This document shows, in pieces, positions 41,401 through 53,000 of a stretch of 64,000 bases of DNA. The DNA is from Agarophyton chilense (lineage: Eukaryota; Rhodophyta; Florideophyceae; Gracilariales; Gracilariaceae), in the NCBI GenBank assembly GCA_030374765.1, contig JARGXX010000075.1:1674001-1738000 (forward strand). The letters run 5' to 3'. The notes below the pieces were generated by a model. That model saw only the letters and a program-made list of their open reading frames with translations, had not been told where the DNA came from and did no database searches. The position numbers and the translations under genes are program-made. Every line of letters begins with the position of its first letter. The first letter of the stretch is position 1.

Positions 41401-43466
41401 ATGGCAGTCGACTGCTACGCTACAGGGCAGTTTTGTACCGATTGCGCTCGGAACCGTGTCAAGCTCCGCCGTCATGCGACGAAGTGGAAGCTGTTTCCAG
41501 CTCGCGCTCCATTAAAGTTTGTGGCATTCGATATTCTCGGTCCCTTCCTTACCAGTAAGCGGAATTACAAGTTCTTACTCGTAATTACGGATCGCTTCTC
41601 CAAGCTGGTCCGGACCGTACCGTTACGGAAGATCTCCGCTATGAGCGTGGCTCAAGCCTTCGTCCTACACTGGGTCTTCGTCTACCGTCCACCGGTCAAC
41701 CTCCTCTCTGATAACGGGAGACAGTTCGCCTCTCGTTTCTTCGAGGATGTATGTCGCATCTTGTACAGTAAAAACCTGTTCACGACCACTTACCACCCCC
41801 GAACTAATGGGCAGGCCAAACGCTTCACCCGGATATTACTTGCGACACTCGGTTCAAACGTTGCAGACCACCCCAAAGATTGGGACTTGTTCACTGATGC
41901 GCTCACCTTTGCGTACAATACGCAGGTGCACAGGACAACTGGATTAACCTCCTTCGAGTTGGTACAGTCCCGTACCCCACCGCCTGTGGCGCTGGAACCA
42001 CAGCCCACGCTGGATACCTTCCCGTCACCGACTGATTACCGCGAAGCGTGGAAAACTTGGCTCACGAATCTCGTTCCCGCCACACGGCGTTCAATGGGCC
42101 GAGCCCAGGCCGCTTGCAAGCGTGACTTTGATACCAAAGCCCCTCGCTCGCCGCCACGTCTCGCCCCCTACTGTTATGTATTCATCCGCAAGGAGTCTTT
42201 GAATTCAGAGAAGGAGAAACGCCACAAGCTGTCACCTGTTGCCGACGGTCTCTTTCGGGTTATTTCGGTGGCTCCCGACACTGTCGTTGTTGACCTCGCT
42301 GGTAATAACGAACGCATCTCCCACGATGGCGTGGTATCGGCTTCTCCGCCGTTAATATCCTAACCTACTGGTGTGACTGCTCCCTTTGAAACGGATTCAT
42401 TAACCCCCTTACCCCAGGTCCACCCGCTTCCCTACGCGTTACCACACCCATCCCGGGGTTTGTCTGACTTCCGCTACCCGCGGCGCCCAACCCGCGAGGA
42501 ATCGTGTCGCGCATCCGTCGCTCCTCCCCAGTCCACCCGACGGACACCAACTCCGGTGCATCGTCTAAAATGGGGGAGGCGCCCGACAGCCGTCGTAATC
42601 TGATCGATACCGTCGCTAAAAACGCCGCACCGTCGCGTGTCATTCTTCGCCCATCAGGGGTGCCTGATACCGACGTCCTGCACGACTCGACGCAGTCGCT
42701 ATCCAAGCCTCAGAACGCAGCTGCGGGTAACGCCACCAACACTTGCAGAGGTGTCACTACACGTGCAACCAGGAATGCAAATGCGCTCGACGCACCGCAG
42801 CCTGATACAGTACGAGTAGACGACGCACCGCCAAGTACCCCGCACAGGGACGCGGATACATCCACGGCGCCGACGCCGGACAGCCAGCCATTGGAACCCT
42901 CATGTGACCACACGGAACCTCTCCGTGGGACAGAGTGGTGCGACAATGCGCCACCGCCCCAGCGAATCTCACCGCCGAAGCGAGTTTCACCACGCCGATT
43001 AGTGGAACTACCACCCGGGCTACCTGCCTATGTAGGCCCTCCAACCGGATTGAGAAACGCCAAAGCAAACCAGGCACTTGGGAAAGATGAACCGCCGAAG
43101 TCGGGTCGCCATTCTACTGAGCCGATGACTGCCTTGCGCGCTACACGGTCCGACCGGAGCGAAGCCGCCCAACGCGTGATCACTTCGGTACCCCCGGGCT
43201 CAGGACGGGTACCACCCGGAAATAGCGACACCGTCATACGGGATGGCCGGGAAGTGTACCGAAAAGAGTTCGTGGTCGGACGCATTTTGGAGCACTCCTA
43301 CCACCCAAAGGGGTATATCCAATACTTGGTCCGTCGGTACGCGCACGGCCCCGAATGGGATTCAGACGAAGCGATAGAGCACCTACCTCGGTAAAATGTG
43401 GTACAGTATCATCGTCGTACTGTCACGGCTTTGCCGGCTACCATAGACCGAGCCCAAGTGGGATAA
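38456..43466 (+). pseudogene. pol: Element D Pol remnant (protease to chromodomain)
   Basis: Same domain order as A. Protease SDTGAGPNF is seen near 38735. A 1-bp deletion lies in the GCDFCDRF block (about 38948). TGA 40128-40130 replaces the Trp of RFKWRT, followed by a 1-bp insertion just before the YLDD block. TAA is at 40498-40500 and TGA near 40685 (in GYWSRSL). From 40744 to 42363 a clean 539-codon frame holds the rest of RNase H and the integrase; AFDILGPF and LLSDNGRQF are intact and the Glu block reads NGQAKRF (E replaced by K). A linker with a frame change near 42510 leads to the chromodomain FVVGRILEHSY...EWDSDEAIEHLPR, with TAA at 43392-43394. It is non-functional. Confidence 0.88.
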
Positions 43467-43497
43467 GAAGACATTCGATGGGGATAAAGAAACAGAA

Positions 43498-43600
43498 GAT
43501 CTGGATAAGGACCCTTGGAAGAAGGAGAAGATGCACAGAAGATCTGGATAAGGACCCTTGGAAGAAGGAGAAGATGCACCGAAGACCTGGAGAAAGTCAC
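43498..43600 (+). repeat. Element D 43-bp purine-rich tandem repeats between pol and antisense ORF
   Basis: The unit begins GATCTGGATAAGGACCCTTG and is rich in GAAGAAGGAGAAGATG, with starts at 43498, 43541 and 43584 (period 43, about 2.4 copies). It lies between the convergent ends of pol and the antisense ORF. Confidence 0.85.
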
Positions 43601-43637
43601 TCAGAAGAAGTGGAAGAGAAGCAAGAAAACAAATACG

Positions 43638-45386
43638 TCATAGACGGAAGCGGTTTACTATTTTCGAAGTTGCTGCACACACTACCGCACAGCGGGATAT
43701 ACTAACCAAGATCACAAGGGAGTAGTTGGAAGAACCCGGATTGCCGTGCGCGCCAACCGAATCGCTAGCGGAGTTACTCCCGCCGGTCAGGCGTGCCACG
43801 AGGGCGTCTCTCATCGTACCGATGTCGCCGCTCGCTGCTTGCTCGTTCAGTCCAACACCCCGAAGGAATTGGGAGATCACGACCGCCTCTGGGCGTATGG
43901 GAACCTCGATAAATTCCGGATCGTCCGGCAACGCCGCGGCCACTGGATCGGTGACCGCACCTGCGTGAGTCGCTCCGTGCGCCGGCTGCGCCGTAGTATC
44001 GGCACCATCGGGGTTTCCCACGTCTTCCATGACCTCGTCGCCACGGTATCCGCCCTCTTCCTTCTGGAAATCATCACCGCCATAGGCGTAACAGAAGTCA
44101 TCCGAGTTGACAAACCCCACGGGGTGCCCATATGGTATGCCTCGGGGAGCCATCCGGAGTGCCGACGCTTCCGCCTCGGAGATCTTTTGCTGCTCCCACG
44201 GGTTAAAGAAGATGAAATCTTCCGCCAACAGCGTGCGACGACCCGGAGACCGATCAGCCCAACCGGCTTCTTGACCACGGCCGCTCTGCCGGACAGGCAC
44301 GACAGCCCAGTCTACACGCCCAATGATGTCGATGAGCTCCTGAGCTTCATCCGCGTTATTGACACCTCCAAGAGGGAGCTGAAGGTCCAGCTGCTGGATG
44401 AAACCACGCAAACGCGGAGGAAGATACAACAGTCGATACTGGTCGTAGGCTTCCCACAAGATGTACGCCGCGGCGCGGACTGCCCATTCGGTTATGACCA
44501 CGTACCATAAGCCGGAGTGCGGATCCTCGATGAGGTATGAGCCCAGACAGGAGACGACTGGAGGCAACTCCACGTAACATCCCCGGCACACCTCGACGGA
44601 GGACCACCACCCAGGCAGGGGAACGTATCGCCCGAACTAATAGAAGGGATTAATCTGGTTTATCTCCGTGTTCTGATAAGGGACAAGGAACCCAAAGCGG
44701 GATCTGCCCCGACGCTCCTCGCCGATGAAGTTCTGTAACCACCGATATCGGGACTCACGGCAAAGGTGACGGAACTCGGCACGAATGATCGGACGGACCC
44801 AGCAGACCGCTTCTTGACGCGCTCGCGGTTGACCGCGCCATGCGTAAGTTTCCAACGCCGCAAGGCGGTCACAATAGCCGATCACACCCTGCGTCCGGTA
44901 CTTCCGTAGGTCGAAGCCGAATTGGTCGGGGGTGGGGTGTTGGAAGTTCGCCCGGTTGATCCGTGAGTAGCCGATGCGGACGAATATACAATGCGATTCT
45001 TCCGCCGCCTCGTGCCTTCGCTGCAGGATCGCGTAAACAGGAACCGCCACACGGCGTCGCCAGTTTCACGAAGTGGTGATCAAAGCCGGCAGCTCGCCCC
45101 GGAAGCGCGCATTGCCATCAGCATACGCGGCCACGAATTCTTCGTCGAAGACCGCTGTCGGATGGAACCACGGCGCTCTCCGGAGAATCGCCGCATGTTG
45201 ACGCGGGTTTTACCGGACGAGCTCGTCGTAACTGGGCCAGGTGTCCTCCGCAGGAGTGATGCGGCTTGAATCTTCAACGGGACCCCGGGATCGTCTCGGC
45301 GCGGTTGACGAAGCACTCCCCCGCGGAAGGGGAGCCGAATGGAAACCGGAGAAGTAACCCCGGCGGGGATTGTTACCACCGTTCAT
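43638..45386 (-). pseudogene. Element D antisense ORF (aORF), most complete copy, three in-frame stops
   Basis: From ATG 45386-45384 one minus-strand frame runs 583 codons to 43638, interrupted only by TAA (near 45217), TGA (near 45078) and TAG 44639-44637. No frameshift is needed, which argues that the whole stretch was one protein. Blocks shared with C are GYFSGFHSAPLP, SYDELVR...RRAPWFHPTAVFDEEF, IDIIGRVDWAVVPVRQS, DRSPGRRTLLAEDFIFFNPW, PRGIPYGHPVGF and the closing ISQFLRGVGL...ALVARL. The region between PWFHP and VDW is longer than in C by about 150 residues. No known domain, signal peptide or membrane segment was recognised. It starts about 240 bp inside the 3' LTR and converges on pol. 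Confidence 0.75.
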
Positions 45387-45610
45387 CAGGAGTAGTGGTC
45401 GCCAAGGTATCGGGGTGTGGTCGCTGGAAGTTGGCGTACGGTACGGAAGAGCGCTCGAAGTTCGAGGAGTGGTTACCGCGTTGGTGCGTTTCTCGTTCGG
45501 TTATGCTGCTCTGCCTTCGACAGTGGAGTGGTCGCTGGACGCGTTACGTGGCTCGCTTTTATGCCGCTTGGACCGTTACCTCCCGCCATGTCCACGGCGT
45601 GTTCGTCACC

Positions 45611-45624
45611 TAAGGAGGGGGATA
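45611..45624 (+). promoter_or_regulatory. Element D polypurine tract
   Basis: TAAGGAGGGGGATA abuts the 3' LTR. Confidence 0.85.
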
Positions 45625-46512
45625 TGAAGGACAATGCCCTTCAAGGGGGTTTCTTCCCAGGACTTCGAGATTTCGCTCGCTTTAGGACTAGCTTGGTCTA
45701 CGACAAGCTATACCGCTATTGCGTGCTGTCGGCCGGTTACGACCGGACGTGCACACTGGTGGAACACGTGGACTGCACGGATGTCGACGCTCGAGTGCGA
45801 GGCGTGCCACACGTGGCCCGCATTCTACTTATTGTTTAGTATTATTTAGTAAATTTTAGTATTTATTTAGCTGTGCTATCGCTATTTAGTGTCTATTTTT
45901 CGGGCGTGCGCCCACTGTCAGGGGCCGCGCGCCACACTACTTAGGAGGTTGAGCACTGCTTCCCAGTAAACGCCCTTTTGGGAAATTCCAAAGAGGGAGT
46001 CTTGGCTCTGATCTTTTCGCCTCCGGCGCGTCTTCACCGCGTACTGCATGAGCGCCCATAGCACGTTAGTTCATCCACCCCTCTGTCAAGTAGAGTGCTA
46101 CCACCACCGTGGGTTCATATTTAATCGCAGACACTTGTCGTAGTCTCGCCCCTGTATAGGGTTTCGCCCCCATTTTCCTCTTGTTCTCCTTTGTGGCTCT
46201 CGTGAGTGACCGCCTCACTCACCCCGCTAGCCCCCCTCATACGAGTGTTTCCTCGCTCCTTTTCCGACAATCGCCATGATACCGCTCCGCCTAGGATTGG
46301 TCACACCCCGGACTGTGACGTGCTCACCCAAACACTCTAGGTATATCCCGCCGGATTGGCCTTGGTCTTACACCCGACTGTGTCGTGCCTTTCCATAGTG
46401 GATCTGTTTTTGTGCTCCGCTGGGACGCGTCTCCTCCGCCTGAGGCGTGTCTCTCAAGAGAGGAAGATCCTGAACATCTTCGTGGTGTCTCCGCTCCAAA
46501 CATTGTCCTACA
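45625..46512 (+). repeat. Element D 3' LTR (888 bp)
   Basis: TGAAGGACAATGCCC...TTGTCCTACA, colinear with the 5' LTR. It touches the element E LTR remnant at 46513. Confidence 0.92.
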
Positions 46513-46723
46513 TCTAAGAGAGAAGTGTCACTCGAGCCAAGTAAATAGTACTTGGGAGGCGCTGAGATCTCCTAGGCACTGTACTGTTAATCTATTACAC
46601 TAATTAAAAAAAACTAATAATCTACATGAGTCCACCTGAGGTAGACCCGTACACGTGTCATCTGCAAGATCCTTCGAGGCGCGGCAGCTTACAGAGCTCA
46701 ACCGTTATCGTCAATCCTTCACA
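46513..46723 (-). repeat. Element E 3' LTR, truncated to 211 bp by junction with element D
   Basis: From GTCACTCGAGCCAAGTAAATA to CTTCACA it matches 56300-56509. The other half of the LTR is missing, and element D's LTR end occupies its place. Confidence 0.85.
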
Positions 46724-46739
46724 TATCTCCCTCCTTAGG
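46724..46739 (-). promoter_or_regulatory. Element E polypurine tract
   Basis: On the minus strand CCTAAGGAGGGAGATA abuts the 3' LTR. Confidence 0.8.
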
Positions 46740-47073
46740 ATTCGGGCGTCACGTTGAAGTCCAGATTGCCTCAGGCTCGACCCAGGAGACTGTTGTGTTT
46801 ATTCAGCAGACGCCGTCTTGATGTCGATAGAGATTGTTGAAGAACTTACTTTTTGCACCTCTAGAATACCGAAGTAAGTCGTAGAAGGATACAAATTCAC
46901 AAACCCAATTTAATTGGTGGAAGTAAGGAGAGATGAAGGTGGACGGTGGTGTCCACCAAGGTAGAGAGGTAAAGGCAGGATGATTGATGGATCAGTGCGA
47001 ATGTGATGGGAAAATATAAAAGGTGAGAGGAGTAGCCTCCTTATATGACTACATACAATGTAAGGTAGAAGAC

Positions 47074-47247
47074 CATGACAATGCATTGTGAATAAATACA
47101 TGTAGCATTTTCAATGATAGCATTTCATGTAAGGAGATTGCAATGCTTGAGAGTTCCTTACATTTTCATGATAGGGAGATAATAATCATAGCAAGGCATG
47201 CCAGCATAAAAATGATAATACATATAATACTAGCATGCATTGTCATG
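47074..47247. repeat. AT-rich 174-bp segment bounded by perfect 13-bp inverted repeats
   Basis: CATGACAATGCAT (47074-47086) faces ATGCATTGTCATG (47235-47247). A second inverted pair, ATGTAAGGA/TCCTTACAT (47127-47135 and 47155-47163), lies inside. The sequence is far more AT-rich than its surroundings (46740-47230 shows no gene). It could be a small foldback/MITE-like insertion in element E. No target duplication was seen. Confidence 0.45.
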
Positions 47248-47724
47248 TGGGTTCCATAACAGGGACGCAAACACTTCGTTGCTGCCGGTACCATTGCGCG
47301 CGACGGGACGTCGCGTCGTCACCGCCTGCGAGGATGCAGGGAAGCGTGAGCTGACCATTGGCGCTGAAGGGCAATTAATTTGCCTAAGGACGGAAACTCC
47401 CACGCGCCGTGAGCGCTGGTCATAGAAGCATCGCCAGCGTATTCCTTGCGTCTCGTTGCCGAGGCGGTCCATTGGCTTCTTCCTTAGTATCGGTTCTTCC
47501 TTAAGCGACTCTCCGCTCTTGGTTCACCGTAGTCTACGTCTGTCAGTCCGTCCGGGTCGATTCTGTGACCTCGTTTTACCATCGTGGTACTTTTCCATTG
47601 GTCGCACGCGAAGGCGGACCGACCTTATCAGCCTGTCGGATACGCCGTACTTCCTTCGGAATATGTCGCCTTCGTCAGCTCTCCCATCTATTTTCAAGCA
47701 GACAAACCTAGGACCAGCGGTATC

Positions 47725-49689
47725 ATGACTTCGAACAACCCAGCGGGGAGCGCCTGGGTATACCAAGTGGCCCACGAACGTCCTGGGGACCGCTATGACC
47801 ATACCATTGGACGAGACCCGCGGGCAGTGGGTCATGCCGTTCTTCCGTCCTCTGTTGAAGAATACCAAAGGTTTTTCCATATATAACTCGACGCCCGAAG
47901 GTTTGCCAAGATACCCGATTTCCGGAGGGGCAGCAAGAACGCGCGCAGCGTCTCGTGGTATAACCAATGGTTGCATGGTCCTGTGGATTCGCGTTCGGCA
48001 ACGCGATGTGGCACGCTCGTCCAAACGGACATGCCGTACGTCCGCTGCGAGGAGAAAGCCGACTACAATTTCAGGGTGAAAAAACTTCTTTCGAACCTAT
48101 ACACGGACTTCATCTCGCCTCATGTGCGCTTTCCTGCGGCTGGTCACAACCTCTTGGCGCTTATGTGCTTCCGGCCACCGTACGACCACTTATTCTGGAT
48201 GTCCAACCGGGTCTCTTGGAACGAGATGCACGAGCCCGATGGTCGTCTGCGTCAATCCCTGGGATTCTTCTTCTGTTGACACCAAGTAGAGTTCCACGAC
48301 ATGAGCGCCGACAAACGCCTTCCGTTGTACCTCTCGCTTCCCCACGAAGATGAGAATTAATGGGCCCTGTATTGGCGTGTTTCGCCGCTCCTTCTGGTTT
48401 CTACGCCGTACGTGGTGGCGTATAACTCGTCCCAACTCATGAAAGCTGACAATGATTGAAGGTCGTGGCTCTCCCGGCAGGTACTCTTCGTTGAAGTCGG
48501 TGTGATGTCCCTTATGGCCTTTCTGGATACCGCGAAGTACGAAATCCGTAATAACGTCCGTTCGGTGGATTGGAGGGTGTGGTACGATAAGAACATACCC
48601 GGTCCTCGAGGTCACCTTATCCCGCTCCCGGACATCATAATCTGCTTCCTAAGGGACTTGGGCATCGTCAATATCGTCCGTGGGACCTAGTTCGACGTCG
48701 AGAAGACCGAGGCCCATTTGGATCATGTCCTACAGGTGGAGTGGGGTAAGACTCCCGGGTTCCTTTGGTATGCCTGGGATACTGACTTATTCACGCCGAT
48801 TTCGCTGCATCCTAAGGTTTGGGACAACGCTCGTGCCTATCACGCCAAGCCTTTGAGGAATCAAAAATCGGACATTCCGAGGCGTCATGTGCCCGACTAT
48901 TATCCGAAGGCCATTGGTTTCGATCATCTATGCTTCGACGCTGATGCGGAAGCCACGCCGTTGGTTCCTGCTGGTATGTCCGACGGAGGATCCTTCGGTG
49001 AAGATCCCTTTGACCTACTCGTGAAGGACGTTCATCCTCCGGTCGAGTTTGCTGTGGTGTTGCCGATTGATTCCTCTCCTCCAGCTCTTCCAGGCGCTGC
49101 TCCTCAGGATGAGCTCTCGTATCAGCCGCCCGTCACCCTAGTGAATATTCTTCCTGGCGAGATAATTGTCGAAACCGAAAGTCCTGTAGGCAAGGCAAAT
49201 GGTCAAAAATCCACCGGGGGCGTCGACATCGCTCCGTCCTCTTCGTTGGTACACTTTCCTGCTTATGTTACGGCTGCAGCCGCGGATCTCTGTCATGTCT
49301 ACCGTACCGTTGGTATCACGGCCTCGATGGATATTGCGACAGTCCTGAGGGAACCCTACTCCTAGGCGCGTTGCTCGGCTCACTACGTCGCAGTTGTTTA
49401 ACAGGGTCAGGACCTGAAGCCCACCATCAATATCCTGCTGCAGAATGCGCAGGAGATTTCCCAGAGGGCTACTATAGACTTGGATGCACGGTGTGGTCTC
49501 AATTTGTGTGACCAGAAGGTTTTCGATGGTGACAATAGTTTCTCAGGTGAATCTCCGCCGAAGAAACGTGCTTGGCTCGCTGGGGCTGGTTCAGATGGTC
49601 CAACTGGCTCCTTGGGTGACCCTAGTCTCGGTTTCACTTCTACAGGTTCCAATGAAGACGACGGAGTTACTCCAGCCCCGCCCCAGTGA
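47725..49689 (+). pseudogene. Element E plus-strand coding region in the antisense-ORF position
   Basis: Opposite to E's gag-pol lies a long broken coding region. ATG 47725 (MTSNNPAGS) opens one frame. Between about 47790 and 47960 the coherent reading (IPLDETRGQWVMPFFRPL) is one frame over. From about 47965 to 49689 a single frame holds four long open pieces (stops near 48277, 48356, 48688, 49363 and 49400), including PHVRFPAAGHNLLALMCF, KTPGFLWYAWDTDLFTP and SPPKKRAWLAGAGS. I cannot convincingly align it with the antisense ORF of B-D beyond faint similarity around VDW / FLWYAWD / YPKAIGFDHLCF. It may be a very diverged homologue or an unrelated accessory or captured gene. Function unknown. 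Confidence 0.5.
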
Positions 49690-50081
49690 ATCCCGTTGGT
49701 GTTCAAAGCGCTTCCGCGAACCATGGAGTCATACCGAGGGCTGTTACGCCTCTGTGAGTTACCCGAACAAGTTAAATAAAGTAGTGCTTGCGCATTCCCA
49801 AGGTTTTTCTTGTATCTCAAATGTGCGTGCCCCGGGACGGCATCCCATCTTGAGAGCGTCTCGGGTCTTCCTCAGGACTGACTTTGTTCCCTGATGCGGG
49901 AGCTACGACGAACCTTCTTGCTCCGACATGCCGTCGTGTCAAGAGGAGGTTTGGGAGCCGTTTTGGAATTATTCGGACCAATGATTGGATTATTCGGACC
50001 AATGGTTGCCCCCTCCTGAAAGCCGCGCCTAGAGTGGCCGATTCTGCGCCAATAGCGGGCGATAAAATTAGCCAGAATGGT

Positions 50082-53000
50082 CTAAGGCTCTTGCAAAGTA
50101 TCTTCCTCAGGTGTGTAGCCGAACCAACGGACGCCATAGCCCATAGTTCCATCTTCTCCCCGACCGGCGGAGATGATGCGCTCAATCACATATTCCGGTT
50201 GATGTTCATCTTCTGGAAGGAGAGTGTGGTTCAGATTGGCGAATCCATCGAACTCGGTTGGGAGCGATGGGTCATAGTAGTTGGAATCGACCATCGTGTC
50301 CGTGGGGCTGGTCGAGTCCTCGGGAACTGCCTTAGGGGGTGTGGAGACTTGATCGTCGACTTGAGGTCGTGGTTCTTCCGTTTGGCCAGGGGGCTAGGAC
50401 TTTGGTGGTCCGGAGGAACTGGGAGCTCGTGTCACGCGGTCAATAAATACGGTTTCCTGTAGGCCGTCGATGAGCAACGTGATGGTGTGTTCCTTGAGAC
50501 TTAAGGAATTTGTATGGTCCCGTAGAGCGGGGTGAGAGCTTCCGCGTAGTGTCCTCAAGTTCTTCACTGTCCTTCGGTGGCCAGTCCAAGTAAACCAGGT
50601 CTCCTCTCCCAAAGGTCGGTGTGTTCCAAAAGGCTCTGTCGAAATTGAACTTGTAGTGCCGTTGGGCTTTGGTTACTACAGTTCCGGCCGATTGGAGAAT
50701 GCGGTCAATGCGTCGGCGCCAGTAGCGCTTCGCCTGGGTAGGAGTCATCCATTCGGTAATTTCTGGGGTATCATAGACTCCTGAAGGTCAACAGCTATCG
50801 GCGGCTGCGCTCTTGTTACCATAAAGTCGAAACGAGTTGTCCCTGTGGAAGCGTGCATCTGCGTGTTGTAGGCATAAACCAATGGCTCAACGTAGTTGTC
50901 CCAATTCAATTGGTGCTCTGAAACGTAGTGTGCCAATCGGTCTAGAAGGGTGAAGTTGAAGCGTTCGTCTTGGCCATTGCTCTGCGGGTGGTACGCCGTG
51001 GTGGTCACATGTTTGATTCCGAAGGGAGCACAAACGTGTGAGAAGAATTTGGATACAAACTGGCTGCCGTTATCGGTAAGGAGGTAGAGTGGCATGCCAT
51101 ATGGATATACCCAGTGAGACAAGAAGGCCGTGTCGACATCCGTGGTTGTTGCCTTCCCTAGGGGTAGGGCTCGGGTAAGTTTGGTAAACCTATCGGTTAT
51201 AACCAAAACAAACGGTTTCCCATGGGACGACTTTGGCAAAACCCCAAGTATATCCATTGCGACAAATTCCATCCGACCTGCGGCGGGTAGGAGCTTCAAT
51301 TTGGCCTGATGGTTGGCGCGAGACCCTCCGATCTGTGCGCACGATGCACACTTCCATGCGGTTTGCCATAGGTCCTGCGCCATTCGTGGCCAGTACAAGA
51401 ATTTCCCTAGGTTCTGGTACATTCGTCGGTCTCCAGGGTGACCAGACAAAGGGGCAAATGGGCGAGGTATAGGAATCGCGCCCTTAGCGAAGTTGGTATT
51501 ACCCGTTGGAGTGCGCCATCCAGCGTTGAGCGGCGACATAGTAGTCCAAATCGGTCATAGTCGAACAGGAATCATTGGGTTCCTACCAATTTGGCTGTTT
51601 CCTTGCAGTAGGCGTCTTCGACCTGCGCCTGTAGGAGATCCTCAATAGTTATAGGGAGGAGCTCTTTTTCCTCCGGGGTTATGGCATTAACCTGAGGTCT
51701 TGCCAAATTGGGCGGTAATGTCTCCCAGTTCAATAGGTATACTTTGTTCTTCTTTACCTCAGGATCCTCCATTCGCATCTTACCCGTAAGGTCATCTGTT
51801 TCCGTGTAGTCCTGAAGTCCATCATCTGTATAGGGGGGGAATTAGATCGTCCAATGGGGTTTCATCAGTTCCGTCGGTAGTGATTCGCAACAGGGTATCT
51901 GCTGCCTGGTGCTTGATACCTGGCCTATAGGTTATCTCGTAGTCATATTTTGACAGCCTGAGGCGCCACCTATCGAGGCGACTCGATTCATCGGCCGTAT
52001 TGAGTAGCCAGCGGAGTGAGTCGTGGTCTGTCCTAGTGGTAAACCTGGTTCCCTCGAGGTATTGACTGAGTATCAATGCGGACCGTACTATGGCTAGACA
52101 TTCCTTTTCGGTCGTACTGTAGTTTCGCTCCGCGCTAGTGAGCATTCTGCTCTAGTAGCTCATAGGTCGATAATCCTTCGGTGACTCCTGTTCCTCTAGC
52201 AGTGCACAACCCACTTGGACATGAGAGGCATCTGTGTCAAGGAAAAAAGGCCTATTGGGCTTTGGTAAAGCCAAAATGGGTGGGTTCAGCAATTTATCCT
52301 TTAGGGTCTTTAATTCTTCGTACTGGTCGTCCGTAAGGGCTTCGAACTCCGAAGGTGTTCCCTTCTTCAGCATCGAGTTGAGAGGGGCCGTGATCTCGGC
52401 AAATCCTTGGACGAACCGTCGGTAAACGTTTCACAGGCCCACGAAGGATCTTAGTTCCGTGTGGGTCCTAGGAGGCTAAGGCTTGCGAATGGCATTCGTT
52501 GTCCTTGTGGCCACCTTTAGCTTTCCTGGGAGGACGACGTGACCGAGATAGTCCACTGAGGCCAGGAAGAAAGCGCATTTGCGCAGTTTCAGTGTTACTC
52601 CAGCGTCCTGTAGGATTGTTAGCACCTTCTTCAGGAGGCGAAAGTGTTCCTTTACGGTCCGAGAGAAGATTAGAACGTCATTCAAATAGACCAGGGCGAA
52701 CTTACATTTGACTCTGGACACTAAAATTTCCATTACCCGTTTGAAAGTGGCTGGTGCTTTTTTCAAAACAAAAAACATACGAGTAAATCTGAACAGACTT
52801 TCATGGGTGGTAAAGGTTGTCAGCGCTCTGGCGTCTTCGGCCAAAGGGATTTTCCAATATCCCGAGTTAGCGTCCAGTGTGGTAAATAAGACAGTTTAGC
52901 CTAAGAAATCCAGACAGTCGTGCATGCGGGGTATCGCGTATGAGTCCCTCGTGGTTACTGCATTCGGCTTCCTGTAGTCGACACAGAACCTAACGGAGCC

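Larger units (their letters stand above)
35368..46512 (+). mobile_element. Element D: Ty3/gypsy chromodomain element with antisense ORF
   Basis: This plus-strand element of about 11.1 kb has a 5' LTR (35368-36252), primer-binding site (36256), gag (36418-38458), frameshift site, pol (to 43466), a spacer repeat, an antisense ORF (45386-43638, -), a polypurine tract (45611-45624) and a 3' LTR (45625-46512). LTR ends TGAAGG...CCTACA are of the same type as element A. Flanking pentamers (CACAA left, TCTAA right) differ, so there is no target duplication. The right edge lies exactly against a truncated LTR of element E. Confidence 0.93.

Noticed and set aside
48190..48615. 141-codon minus-strand frame in the antisense region of E
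   Set aside because: Runs in E's own sense direction beyond its chromodomain and has no similarity to any Pol part; the plus-strand pieces are longer and in one frame.
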